Of a stretch of 64,000 bases of DNA, positions 1 to 10,811 are shown piece after piece. The position numbers were made by a program, and so were the translations under genes. This DNA is from Cupriavidus basilensis (GTDB taxonomy: Bacteria; Pseudomonadota; Gammaproteobacteria; Burkholderiales; Burkholderiaceae), in NCBI RefSeq assembly GCF_000832305.1, contig NZ_CP010536.1, positions 3,410,001 through 3,474,000 of the forward strand, given 5' to 3'. The notes under the pieces were generated by a model. That model saw nothing but the letters and a program-made list of their open reading frames with translations, was not told the DNA's origin and made no database searches. Position 1 is the first letter of the stretch. Each line of letters starts with the position of its first letter.

Positions 1-1038
1 ATCCCACTCTAGTGGCGTACCGCGGCTCACGTCCTGCTTCACCGCCCGGCCGAGCACCTGGTCGAGGTGCTTGGGCGCCAGGCCAAAGCCCGGGCGGATC
101 GCCCGTACGCTGGAGGCGTCCAGCACCTCGCCAGCCTTGAGGTCGCGCGTGATGTAGAGCGACCGGCGGAACACCAGGGACTTCTTCTCGGCGTCAGTCG
201 GGCCATAGCTCACGCCGCCCAACCCCTGCCAGGCGCGGCGGGTTTCCACGACAAGCGCCTGGAATTCGGCGGGTTCGAGTGAGAAGGACGAATCCACGCC
301 ACCGTCGGCGCGGTCCAGCGTGAAGTGCTTTTCGATCACGGTTGCGCCCATGGCGACGCTCGCTACCGATACGCCAAGGCCCATCGTATGGTCGGACAAA
401 CCCACTTCGCAGCCGAACAGGTCACGCATGTGGGGAATCGTGCGGACATTGGTGTTTTCGGGAGAGGCTGGGTAGGTACTGGTGCACTTCAGAAGGATCA
501 GGTCTTTGCACCCGGCCTCGCGCGCGGCGCGCACGCTCTGATCGAGTTCCGCGATGCTGGCCATGCCGATCGAGATGATCATCGGCTTGCCGGTACGCGC
601 GACCTTCCGGATCAGCGGAATATCGGTGTTCTCAAACGACGCGATCTTGTAGACAGCTACGTCGAGCCCTTCCAGGAAATCGACAGCGCTGTCGTCGAAG
701 GGCGTGCTAAAGGGGATCATGCCGTGCCCGCGCGCACGCTCGAAGATGGCTGCATGCCAATCCCAGGGGGTATGCGCCTCATCGTACAACTCGTACAGCG
801 ACTTGCCCTTCCACAAGCTCTTCGGATCGGAAATGAAGAACTCCCGCTCGCGGATATCGAGCGTCATGGTGTCCGCGGTATAGGTCTGGATCTTCAGTGC
901 GTGCGCGCCCGACGCTGCCGCGGCATCGACGATCTCCAGTGCGCGATCGAGCGACTGGTTGTGATTTCCGGACATCTCCGCGATCAGGAATGGCTCGTGC
1001 TCGCGGCCGACCAGGCGACCGCCAATATTGATCGTCAT
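1..1038 (-). CDS. pseI: Pseudaminic acid synthase PseI (3' end cut by window edge)
   Basis: Condenses 2,4-diacetamido-2,4,6-trideoxy-altrose with phosphoenolpyruvate to form pseudaminic acid, a cytosolic NeuB-family reaction. Translating the minus strand from the ATG at 1038 gives 346 open codons to the window edge with no stop, close to the usual full length, so only the last few residues are likely missing. Visible are the N-terminal barrel segment FLIAEMSGNH (about residues 17-26), KIQTYT (about 49-54), a KCTSTYP stretch, VGLSDHTMG, and a C-terminal part that fits an SAF/antifreeze-like domain (SLYITRDLKAGE onward). It starts 3 bp after the pseH stop and is the last visible gene of the pse run. 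The PseI assignment rather than NeuB rests on resemblance to the family and on the pseB/C/G/H neighbours. Confidence 0.9.
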   Translation of the reverse strand, partial: MTINIGGRLVGREHEPFLIAEMSGNHNQSLDRALEIVDAAAASGAHALKIQTYTADTMTLDIREREFFISDPKSLWKGKSLYELYDEAHTPWDWHAAIFERARGHGMIPFSTPFDDSAVDFLEGLDVAVYKIASFENTDIPLIRKVARTGKPMIISIGMASIAELDQSVRAAREAGCKDLILLKCTSTYPASPENTNVRTIPHMRDLFGCEVGLSDHTMGLGVSVASVAMGATVIEKHFTLDRADGGVDSSFSLEPAEFQALVVETRRAWQGLGGVSYGPTDAEKKSLVFRRSLYITRDLKAGEVLDASSVRAIRPGFGLAPKHLDQVLGRAVKQDVSRGTPLEWD

Positions 1039-1040
1039 TT

Positions 1041-1601
1041 CTATACTCCTTCGGGCGAGAAACACAGGTCGCGCAGCGCCTGCCGGTCACTCCCCCATTG
1101 ATTGCTGAATTTGGCCAGGCAGACAATGTCCTGGCGCTGGCCTTGTTTCAGGTAATGCTCGACCAACCGGCCCTCTTCGCGGAAGCCAAGCTTGCGATGC
1201 AAGGCCAGCGAGGCGTGATTGAAAGCAAAAGCCTCCGAACTCAGCTTATACATTCCGAGCGTGTCAAAGGCATGGGCCAGCGCCAGATAGCCCAGCGCAG
1301 AGCCAGTACCCTTGGGCAGGCCTTGCTCGCCGAGATAGAAGCCCCAGGTGCAACGCTGGTGCTCACGGCTGATGCCGGTGAGTGAGCTGAAACCAACTGG
1401 CACCCCGCGCAGTGCGAACACCGCAAACTGCGCACTTGGATGCTGCAACGCCGAAGCGAACCAGCGTTCATGCTCCTCAGGTGCAATCAAGTGGTCCGTG
1501 TACATATTGCTGCGCACGTGGTCGCTGTTGCGCCAGGCCAGCAGAATGTCCTTGTCGCCGGGGCGGATCGAACGCAACTCGCAGTCGTCAAATCTATGCA
1601 T
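1041..1601 (-). CDS. pseH: UDP-4-amino-sugar N-acetyltransferase PseH (GNAT)
   Basis: Predicted to acetylate the 4-amino group of UDP-4-amino-4,6-dideoxy-N-acetyl-altrosamine with acetyl-CoA, third step of CMP-pseudaminic acid synthesis. The protein of about 186 residues has a GNAT fold: an N-terminal LRSIRPGDKDILLAWRNS segment typical of PseH, a central acetyl-CoA loop region (GLPKGTGSALG), and FNHASLALHRKLGF near the C-terminus. The ATG at 1601 overlaps the pseG stop as TGATG; a GTG one codon upstream (1604) is also in frame, but translational coupling favours the ATG. It is followed 3 bp later by pseI. Substrate is inferred from neighbours. Confidence 0.87.
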   Translation of the reverse strand: MHRFDDCELRSIRPGDKDILLAWRNSDHVRSNMYTDHLIAPEEHERWFASALQHPSAQFAVFALRGVPVGFSSLTGISREHQRCTWGFYLGEQGLPKGTGSALGYLALAHAFDTLGMYKLSSEAFAFNHASLALHRKLGFREEGRLVEHYLKQGQRQDIVCLAKFSNQWGSDRQALRDLCFSPEGV

Positions 1602-2686
1602 CACCGCGTTCCTTCGTAAATCAGGTCGGCCACAGTCCTTGGCTCACGCCGAGCCAGCCCCAGGGCGCGGCGTGACATTGCCACGCGCCCCGCATCGTCC
1701 GCCGTCAAGGCAGCCACCGCTTGCGCCACCTTCTCTGGCGTCACCTGAGCGACTTCGCCCAGATTGACGATATATCCCGCGGCGGCCAGGTCGTGGGCCG
1801 ATCTGCGCTGGTTGTCCGCCAGCACGATGGCAATAGTCGGCAACCCGAGGAAGCAGCGCTCCCAGGTCGCGGACCCACAAGCGCCGATGGCCAGATCAGC
1901 GCTCGCCATCAATTCGGCCATATTGTCGACCTGCACGTGCAGACGCGTATTTGGCGTGCTCTCGCACAAGGTCCTTACCTGGTCGCGGTGAGGTGCGCCA
2001 GCGCCGAGCACGACGTCGATCGCAATGCCAGCTTTCGCGAAGTCCTGCAATCCACGAAGCGCAATGCTGGTTGCGTTGTCCTGGTCCATACCCCCCATAA
2101 ACAGCAAGACGCGCCGAACCGGTCCCGTGCCCCGGTGCAAGGCCTGCCCGGCGACCGTGAACTCGGGGCGCAGCAGGGCATAGCCAGGGCCCAGCAAACA
2201 CGTGCAGTGCGGAGGAACCAAGGCGGCGTAGCGCTGGTCGAGATCGCTATAGTAGTTCTGGTCGAGCAGCAGATCACAGTCATGCCGGCGATCAGCCAGG
2301 TCGTCGATAGCCAGGATGCGAGGTACCTGCCCACGCAACGGCTGCTCCCATCGCCAGTCGAGACCATAGTGATCCACAACCAGCCATTGAGGCGACCAGT
2401 CCGCCAGCACCGCTGCGCTTCGCGCCAGGTCGTCCTCCCAGGGCACGCCCAGCCAGGCACTGTGGGCAAGGTCCCCCATCACAGAACCGCCAGGCTGCGG
2501 CGCAGGCAGCAGGTGGCACGCGTACCCGCGCTTGGCAATCAGCGCTTGCGCGCCACCTGGATGCGCGCGGGTGATGAAGCGAACCTCAGCCCCGCGCTCG
2601 CGCAAGTCATCCGCCAGCGTCAGGCAACGCATGACGTGGCCAGACCCGATCTGCACGGACGCATCGGCGCGAATCGCGACCTTCAT
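1601..2686 (-). CDS. pseG: UDP-2,4-diacetamido-2,4,6-trideoxy-altropyranose hydrolase PseG
   Basis: Removes UDP from UDP-2,4-diacetamido-2,4,6-trideoxy-altrose to give the free sugar used by PseI. The 361-residue protein opens with IRADASVQIGSGHVMRCL, the N-terminal nucleotide/active-site region of PseG (the GSGHxxR motif holds the family's catalytic His), and has a C-terminal GT-B-like half with GACGSATWERCFLGLPTI. This is longer than the roughly 275-residue Campylobacter protein but common for proteobacterial homologues. It starts 5 bp after the upstream aminotransferase stop and overlaps pseH, so it is part of one transcript. Confidence 0.9.
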   Translation of the reverse strand: MKVAIRADASVQIGSGHVMRCLTLADDLRERGAEVRFITRAHPGGAQALIAKRGYACHLLPAPQPGGSVMGDLAHSAWLGVPWEDDLARSAAVLADWSPQWLVVDHYGLDWRWEQPLRGQVPRILAIDDLADRRHDCDLLLDQNYYSDLDQRYAALVPPHCTCLLGPGYALLRPEFTVAGQALHRGTGPVRRVLLFMGGMDQDNATSIALRGLQDFAKAGIAIDVVLGAGAPHRDQVRTLCESTPNTRLHVQVDNMAELMASADLAIGACGSATWERCFLGLPTIAIVLADNQRRSAHDLAAAGYIVNLGEVAQVTPEKVAQAVAALTADDAGRVAMSRRALGLARREPRTVADLIYEGTR

Positions 2687-2691
2687 GATGC

Positions 2692-3981
2692 TCAGCGCAC
2701 CTTGAACAAAGGCTCAAGCGGAGCGCACTTCAACTTCTGCTCGAGACCGCCATCGCGCACGGCTTCGACCATCATTGGCAGCGTGTGGTCGTAGGCCGCG
2801 AACAGCCGGCTGATATCGGCGTCCGAATGGCTGTATCCCATGTTGTGAGTACCGAACGTCAGGACCCCCTGCGCCAGCATCTCCTGCATGAACAGCGTCT
2901 TGAGGTGCCACATGGGGTAGCGCGCCGTGTCCTTGATCAGCAGGAAGCTCCAGCTCGGATGGCCAGACACAGAGAGAAAGTCTTCCGCGCCCAGCGCCGA
3001 AATGCGTGCACGCAGGCCGTCAATCACCACTTGACCCTGGCGAGCCAGGGTTGCGGTGACGGGCTCCCGTTCCAGCTTCTTCATGGTGGCGAGCGCCGCT
3101 GCGAGCGATAGCGTTTCTCCGCCAAAGGTGAAGGAGAAGAAAATCTCCTCCATCAGTTGCATGACGTCGGCCCGGCCCGCAACGGCAGACACCGGATAGC
3201 CGTTGGCGAGGCCCTTGCCGAAGGTAGCCAGGTCCGGCGTCACGCCGAAGAGTTGCTGGGCGCCACCATTCGCGTAGCGGAATCCCGTGATGGTCTCGTC
3301 AAACACCAGCAGCGCGCCATGCTTGTGCGCCAGCTCCTTGACGGCCTGCAGGAAGCCCGGTGCCGGCTCGACCACGTTCATTGGCTCGAGGATCACCGCG
3401 GCCACCTGATCGGGGTGTGCCCTGAAAATGGCGTCGAGGCTCTCGATATCGTTGTATGCCCAGGCATGGGACAGATCGCGTGTTGCCTGCGGCACGCCGC
3501 GGTTACGCGCGGTGGTGCCAATGTACCAGTCCTGCCAGCCGTGATAGCCGCAGACCGCAACATGATCGCGGCCGGTGAAAGCGCGGGCAACGCGCACGGC
3601 ACCGGCGGTTGCGTCGGAACCGTTCTTGCCAAAGCGGACTTTCTCGGCGCAAGGCACCATCGACACCAACTGCTCCGCCACCTCCATTTCGAGCCGGTGC
3701 GGCAGCGAGAAGATGATGCCGTCCTCCAGTTGGGCCTTGACCGCAGCATCCACGTCGGGGTCGCAATACCCAAGCGTCAGCGCGGCAAGAGCGCCAATCA
3801 TGTCGAGGTACTCGTTACCATCGACGTCCCACACGTGACTACCGCGGCCGCGCTCGATGAAGTACGGCGACACGCCGAACGGGTACTGCGTACGGCTCTT
3901 GCTGAATGTTTGCGAACCTAGCGGAATGGTGCGCAAGGCGCGTTCAAGCAGGGCTTCAGACTGTTGATATCGTTGCGACAT
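2692..3981 (-). CDS. Class-III PLP aminotransferase (glutamate-1-semialdehyde-aminomutase-like)
   Basis: A PLP enzyme of fold type I, class III, about 429 residues. Visible are a substrate/PLP loop GKNGSDATAGAVRVAR (about residues 118-133), EPMNVVEPAPGF, the cofactor Asp in VFDETITGF (about 228) and the Schiff-base Lys in FGKGLANGYP (about 256). It resembles glutamate-1-semialdehyde 2,1-aminomutase, but its place inside a pseudaminic acid operon points to a sugar or nonulosonate substrate; that is inference. The frame is open from a GTG at 3990 that overlaps the upstream stop as GTGA, but the ATG at 3981 has a GAAGGG box about 10 nt upstream and gives the more natural N-terminus. It is not part of the textbook PseB-C-H-G-I-F route, so its role is open. 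Confidence 0.82.
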   Translation of the reverse strand: MSQRYQQSEALLERALRTIPLGSQTFSKSRTQYPFGVSPYFIERGRGSHVWDVDGNEYLDMIGALAALTLGYCDPDVDAAVKAQLEDGIIFSLPHRLEMEVAEQLVSMVPCAEKVRFGKNGSDATAGAVRVARAFTGRDHVAVCGYHGWQDWYIGTTARNRGVPQATRDLSHAWAYNDIESLDAIFRAHPDQVAAVILEPMNVVEPAPGFLQAVKELAHKHGALLVFDETITGFRYANGGAQQLFGVTPDLATFGKGLANGYPVSAVAGRADVMQLMEEIFFSFTFGGETLSLAAALATMKKLEREPVTATLARQGQVVIDGLRARISALGAEDFLSVSGHPSWSFLLIKDTARYPMWHLKTLFMQEMLAQGVLTFGTHNMGYSHSDADISRLFAAYDHTLPMMVEAVRDGGLEQKLKCAPLEPLFKVR

Positions 3982-3986
3982 GATGT

Positions 3987-4757
3987 TCACACCCTTCGAG
4001 GTAGTAGTTCGTCTTGTACAAGAGATTTCACATAGCCTGCATTCCGGAGTTGCCCGGCGTTGATCTCGATCAACTCGGGCCGCTGCGCCAGCAGCCGCAG
4101 CACGTCAGCCATCAGGAAAGCAGGGTTATCGCGATACAGGGCCCCATACACGGCCGTGACAAACTCGAGGTCGGACGGTTCATCGACGGTCCACCGCAGC
4201 GCCGAAAGATCGCTCTCGCGCTTGAGGCACCCCAAGCGGAAGCGCTCCGGATGCTGGTAGATGAAAGAGGTCACATGCTCGCGCTGGGACGCAAGGCTGG
4301 CTTCCTGCCAGATCGTCTCCAATACGCCGAACCGGAACACTTCGGCATCCAGGCCATCCGGATAGGTAGGTTCCAGCACGTTGCTGGCGTAGTCGAAGTC
4401 GCCGTCGCGATAGAAATCGATCACGGCGTCGATCACTTCGGGGTCGGCCAGGGGGCAGTCGGCCGTCAGCCGCACGACATGCTGCGGCCGGATATCCTTC
4501 ACCGCCGAATAGAAGCGATCCAGCACATCGTCGAGACTACCGCGGAACACTTCCACGCCCGCTTCTACACAGCACGCCGCGAGTTCATCGTCGGAGGAGT
4601 TGTCGCTGGTCACCACCATCAGCCGATCGATTTTGCGGGATCGCCGCAGGCGCTCTATCTGGCGCAGGATCATCGGCTCGCCGAGCAAGGGCTTCAATAC
4701 CTTGCCTGGCAGTCGGGTCGAACTTGAACGTGCTTGCAGCAGTGCCATCACGGTCAT
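3987..4757 (-). CDS. spsF: SpsF-family nucleotidyltransferase, likely CMP-nonulosonate synthetase
   Basis: A nucleotidyltransferase of about 256 residues. The N-terminal LQARSSSTRLPGKVLKPL is the signature of the spore-coat-polysaccharide SpsF (COG1861) group rather than canonical PseF. Further family marks are VVTSDNSSDDELAACC, RGSLDDVLDRFY, VRLTADCPLADPEVID and LRWTVDEPSDLEFV. It probably activates the nonulosonic acid with CTP, filling the PseF role, because no PseF is seen in the window. The frame is open to 4784, but the ATG at 4757 overlaps the upstream reductase stop as ATGA, arguing for coupled translation from there. The substrate is inferred from context. Confidence 0.82.
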   Translation of the reverse strand: MTVMALLQARSSSTRLPGKVLKPLLGEPMILRQIERLRRSRKIDRLMVVTSDNSSDDELAACCVEAGVEVFRGSLDDVLDRFYSAVKDIRPQHVVRLTADCPLADPEVIDAVIDFYRDGDFDYASNVLEPTYPDGLDAEVFRFGVLETIWQEASLASQREHVTSFIYQHPERFRLGCLKRESDLSALRWTVDEPSDLEFVTAVYGALYRDNPAFLMADVLRLLAQRPELIEINAGQLRNAGYVKSLVQDELLPRRV

Positions 4758-5646
4758 TGAAACTCCTTCTGCAATGCGGGCCACTTGGATGGCGTGATTG
4801 CCGGCAACGACTCCATATTGCAGGCGGTGAAATCAAAACCGAGGTGCGCGGCGCTGCGGTGCCAGGCAGTTGCGATCTGTTCTAGCTGCTCTGCATCGAC
4901 TACCCCGACCACGACATGGTCGATCACGCCTTGCTGGCGCAGGAAGGCCAGACTGCCCTCGAGCTGGCTCATGCCTGCCTGCGCACAAACCGCCTTGAAG
5001 CGGGCAAAGCCCGGCGCAAGCGTGTGCAGAAAGGGCGGCAACTGCTCGGCCAGCAGCACGCCTTGCAGAAAGGCCGAGCGGGTGTGGATTTCCACACCTG
5101 CCTGCTTCAGCCTGGCAAGCTCCCCGCTACTGGCAAAGGACTGATCTAGAACGTTGAGCGGCAACTGCATGGCGTCGACGTGGTAGCGCTTCGTCGCTTC
5201 GCGCGCCTCGTCGACGCTGTAGACTGACACGCCGAGCCGCTCAATCACGCCTTCGGCTTTCAGCTCCAGCAGCGCGGCATGCAAGTCCTGCCCGCCTGCG
5301 CCGAGCAGATCGCCGGCATGATGCACCAGCAGGCCGTCCAGACACTCGACGCCCAGGTTGCGCAAGGAATCGCGGACGCCCTGGACCACGCGCCGGATGG
5401 CGTCTGCATCCATGACCGCGCCGCCGACTGGCAAGGTTTTGGTATAGATCCGAAAGGCGTGCGCGTCCGGGCCGCAACGGCCCAGCACGCGTTCGCTCTC
5501 GCCATACGCTGCCGCGGTGTCCAGCACTTCAAGGCCAAGCTCGCGGGCCCGGCGCAGGATACGTGTCACCTCATCCGCGGCAACCTGGCCCGCGGTATTG
5601 GTGATGCCATAGGGCAGACCAAACTGCACCGTTCCCAGCGCCAGCT

Positions 5647-5650
<4 letters not shown>
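4754..5650 (-). CDS. Aldo/keto reductase in the pse operon
   Basis: A cytosolic NAD(P)H-dependent oxidoreductase of the aldo/keto reductase superfamily, 298 residues. All four catalytic residues are visible: Asp44 and Tyr49 in VLDTAAAYGESER, Lys71 in YTKTLP and His110 in LLVHHAGD. The C-terminal cofactor-binding part reads VVVGVVDAEQLEQI. The start overlaps the pseC stop as ATGA and its stop overlaps spsF the same way. No reductase is needed in the standard pseudaminic acid pathway, so together with the class-III aminotransferase it may modify the sugar; that is inference. Substrate unknown. Confidence 0.85.
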
Positions 5651-7826
<2,176 letters not shown>

Positions 7827-8777
7827 TTATACAAAGCGCTTGAAGTAATCGACCGTCTTGCTCAGGCCGTCGCGGAAGTGCACCGACGGGTTCCAGCCGA
7901 TCATCTCCTCAGCCAGACGGGTATCAGGACGGCGCTGCGTGGGATCATCGGCCGGCAAGGGCTTGAACTCGATCGTGGAGCGTGAACCCGTCAGCTCGAC
8001 GATGTGGCTAGCCAGCTCGAGCATCGTCATCTCGTGCGGGTTGCCCAGGTTCATCGGGCCGGTAAAGTCCTTGGGCGTGCTCATCAGGGCGACAATGCCG
8101 TCGATCAGGTCATCGACAAAGCAGAACGAGCGCGTCTGCTTGCCTTCCCCGAACACGGTGATCGGCTCACCGCGCAGCGCCTGCATGATGAAGTTCGATA
8201 CCACGCGGCCATCGTTCTGGTGCATCCGCGGGCCATAGGTATTGAAGATCCGGGCAACCTTGATCTCCAGCCCATGCTGGCGGTGGTAGTCGAAAAACAG
8301 GGTTTCCGCGCATCGCTTGCCTTCGTCGTAGCACGAGCGGATGCCAATGGGATTCACGTTGCCCCAATAGGCTTCGGGCTGCGGGTGCACGACCGGGTCG
8401 CCGTAGACTTCGCTGGTCGAGGCCTGGAAGATCTTGGCGCCGACCCGCTTGGCGAGGCCAAGCATGTTGATGGCGCCGTGCACCGACGTCTTCGTGGTTT
8501 GCACCGGATCGTGCTGATAGTGGACAGGCGAAGCCGGGCAAGCCAGGTTATAGATCTGGTCGACTTCCACGAACAGCGGGAAGGTCACGTCGTGGCGGAT
8601 GAACTCGAAACGAGGATGGCTGAGCAGATGTTCGATATTCTGCTTGGCGCCCGTGAAGAGATTGTCGACGCACAGCACTTCATTGCCCTGCTCGATGAGG
8701 CGATCGCACAAATGCGAACCGAGAAAGCCGGCGCCGCCGGTCACCAGGATTCGCTGGCGGGAATTGTAATTTCGCAT
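7827..8777 (-). CDS. uxs: UDP-glucuronate decarboxylase (UDP-xylose synthase)
   Basis: Extended short-chain dehydrogenase that converts UDP-glucuronate to UDP-xylose through a 4-keto intermediate with bound NAD+. Of about 316 residues, it shows the nucleotide loop [11 protein letters not shown], the UXS signature [13 protein letters not shown], the STSEVYGDP active-site segment and Tyr-x-x-x-Lys in RSCYDEGKR. These separate it from UDP-glucose 4-epimerases. The ATG at 8777 is preferred over an in-frame TTG at 8783. It follows ugd by 10 bp, and ugd supplies its substrate, so the pair is a two-step module. Confidence 0.93.
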   Translation of the reverse strand: MRNYNSRQRILVTGGAGFLGSHLCDRLIEQGNEVLCVDNLFTGAKQNIEHLLSHPRFEFIRHDVTFPLFVEVDQIYNLACPASPVHYQHDPVQTTKTSVHGAINMLGLAKRVGAKIFQASTSEVYGDPVVHPQPEAYWGNVNPIGIRSCYDEGKRCAETLFFDYHRQHGLEIKVARIFNTYGPRMHQNDGRVVSNFIMQALRGEPITVFGEGKQTRSFCFVDDLIDGIVALMSTPKDFTGPMNLGNPHEMTMLELASHIVELTGSRSTIEFKPLPADDPTQRRPDTRLAEEMIGWNPSVHFRDGLSKTVDYFKRFV

Positions 8778-8787
8778 GTTCAAAGTT

Positions 8788-10149
8788 TTATGAGCGGCCG
8801 ATACCGAAATACTCGAAGCCTTGTTTCTTCATCGACGAGGGGTCAAAGAGATTCCGGCCGTCAAAAATGAGCGGATTCTTCATGTCGCGACGCATCGCGT
8901 CGAAGTCCGGGCTCCGGAAAGCCTTCCACTCCGTCACGATAATCAAAGCATCCACGCCCACCAGCGCACTCTCCGGCTGATCGACGAAATGCAAATGCTC
9001 CAAAGCGCCGTCACGATCGGCGAGATCCTGGGCCAGCACGCGGCGGGCCTCTTCCATGGCAACGGGATCATGCGCCTGCACGATCGCCCCGCGGTCCAGG
9101 AGCTCCTGAATGATGATGCGGCTCGGCGCTTCACGCATGTCGTCGGTTTCCGGCTTGAATGCCAGCCCCCAGACCGCAAAGCGCTTACCGGCAATGTCAT
9201 TGCCGAAGCGAGCAAGCACCTTGTCGACCAGTACGCGTTTTTGCGCCTGGTTGACCTTCTCGACTGCATCCAGCACATACGTTGACTGGCCGAATTGTGC
9301 CGCGGTCTTCGCCAGCGCCTGCACGTCCTTCGGGAAACAGGAGCCGCCATAGCCAATCCCCGCATAGAGAAAGCTATAGCCAATTCGGGGATCGGAGCCA
9401 ATTCCCTGGCGCACCAGTTCGATATCGGCGCCCACCCGGTCGGCCAGGTTCGCCAGCTCGTTCATGAAGCTGATACGCGTGGCAAGCATGGCGTTGGCGG
9501 CATACTTCGTGAACTCCGCCGAGCGTACATCCATGAAGTACATGCGCTCATGGTTGCGGTTGAACGGCGCATACAGAGTCCGCATCATCGCCTTGGCCTT
9601 TTCCCCGGCTTCGTCCGATGCGACACCAACTACTATCCGGTCGGGACGCATGAAATCTTCAACCGCTGCGCCTTCCTTGAGGAACTCCGGATTGGAGACT
9701 ACCGCGCAGTCAAGATGGACGGAGCCACGCTGTTTCAGTTCCTCGGCCACCGCTGCTTTCACCTTGTCCGCCGTTCCGACCGGAACGGTGGATTTGTCGA
9801 CGATAACCTTGAACGAATCCATGTGACGACCGATGTTCCGGGCGGCCTCAAGCACGTACTTCAGGTCGGCGGAGCCGTCTTCGTCCGGCGGCGTGCCAAC
9901 GGCGATAAACTGGATATCGCCGTGCGCGACGCTAGCGGCAATATCCGTCGAGAACTTCAGCCGGCCTGCGGCACGATTCCGGTCAATCAGCGCCTTGAGG
10001 CCGGGTTCATAGATAGGAACGCCGCCGTTGTTCAGCAAATCGATTTTCTTCGCATCGACATCAACGCAGAAGACGTTGTTGCCTAGCTCAGCAAGGCAGG
10101 TGCCCGTCACAAGTCCGACATAGCCGGTACCGATAATAGTAATTCTCAT
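8788..10149 (-). CDS. ugd: UDP-glucose 6-dehydrogenase
   Basis: Two-step NAD+-dependent oxidation of UDP-glucose to UDP-glucuronate. The 453-residue protein has the N-terminal Rossmann loop [12 protein letters not shown] (5-16), [19 protein letters not shown], and the catalytic Cys271 in YGGSCFPKD, then a C-terminal UDP-binding domain ([17 protein letters not shown]). It feeds uxs immediately downstream. It is the first gene after a roughly 660-bp non-coding stretch and so probably heads the ugd-uxs-pse transcript. Confidence 0.96.
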   Translation of the reverse strand: MRITIIGTGYVGLVTGTCLAELGNNVFCVDVDAKKIDLLNNGGVPIYEPGLKALIDRNRAAGRLKFSTDIAASVAHGDIQFIAVGTPPDEDGSADLKYVLEAARNIGRHMDSFKVIVDKSTVPVGTADKVKAAVAEELKQRGSVHLDCAVVSNPEFLKEGAAVEDFMRPDRIVVGVASDEAGEKAKAMMRTLYAPFNRNHERMYFMDVRSAEFTKYAANAMLATRISFMNELANLADRVGADIELVRQGIGSDPRIGYSFLYAGIGYGGSCFPKDVQALAKTAAQFGQSTYVLDAVEKVNQAQKRVLVDKVLARFGNDIAGKRFAVWGLAFKPETDDMREAPSRIIIQELLDRGAIVQAHDPVAMEEARRVLAQDLADRDGALEHLHFVDQPESALVGVDALIIVTEWKAFRSPDFDAMRRDMKNPLIFDGRNLFDPSSMKKQGFEYFGIGRS

Positions 10150-10811
10150 TTCTCAAACCAATATTTGCATACTCAAGCGATTGTTGGAGAGCGCACCGGC
10201 CTCCGGCGCCATAACCCTACGCCCCAGAAATTGTCGGTAGCGGCACAAAACTACTCATCGCAAAATACGGACACCTACCGATGCTCAATCGGGTATCGAC
10301 ACCTCATGAATCGATCGGAATGTATACAGCCGGACGTGCACGCGAACTGTACGCCGGATAGGGAGGATGGGGAGGAAGGAGACTACAGTGCGTCCGCCCA
10401 GCCTGCAGGTGTTGGCGGGCACCCCTGAAACAGCTTGAATCCCCTCGCCGATACCGCCTGACCGGGATCACTCGGTCAGAACGAATCCATTGCAGCCTGG
10501 GAGCCGCGCCAACAAGCTCGGCACTCCGGAAGAGTGACCGCGCCGGAGCGCAAAGCCGAGTTACGTTGTCATCACTTTTTAACTTATTGACCCAGGATAC
10601 AAAACCACGACATTTTGCCATATTTTCCAGGGCTTGAGCCGCCACCGGAGCCTGACTGGCAGGCAAGCGGAGAAAGCCTGCACAGTGATCGGCATGTCGT
10701 CGCCCCCGCGCGAGGACGTAGCCCACCGTCACGGTGCACTGCACTCTTGCCCCGGGCCGGCTCCACCGCAGGCCATTCCGAGATGTTTTCGACGCAGACA
10801 TAAAGGCGTGC
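10150..10811. other. Long intergenic leader between capD-like gene and ugd
   Basis: About 660 bp without a convincing gene, visibly richer in A+T than its flanks around 10560-10630. It lies upstream of ugd on the minus strand and downstream of the capD-like stop, so it is the probable promoter/leader of the ugd-uxs-pse run. A perfect 7-bp inverted repeat with an 8-nt loop (10458-10464 and 10473-10479) is followed on the minus strand by GGCGGTATCG, one base off the ops core GGCGGTAGCG used by RfaH. ORFs on both strands here resemble no family I know. Confidence 0.5.

Noticed and set aside
10231..10246. Second ops-like string (CGGTAGCG) on the plus strand
   Set aside because: It points away from the ugd-pse genes and no plus-strand gene follows, so an antitermination role makes no sense.
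10165..10428. 87-codon plus-strand ORF in the same leader
   Set aside because: No recognisable protein features, opposite to all neighbouring genes, and weak start.
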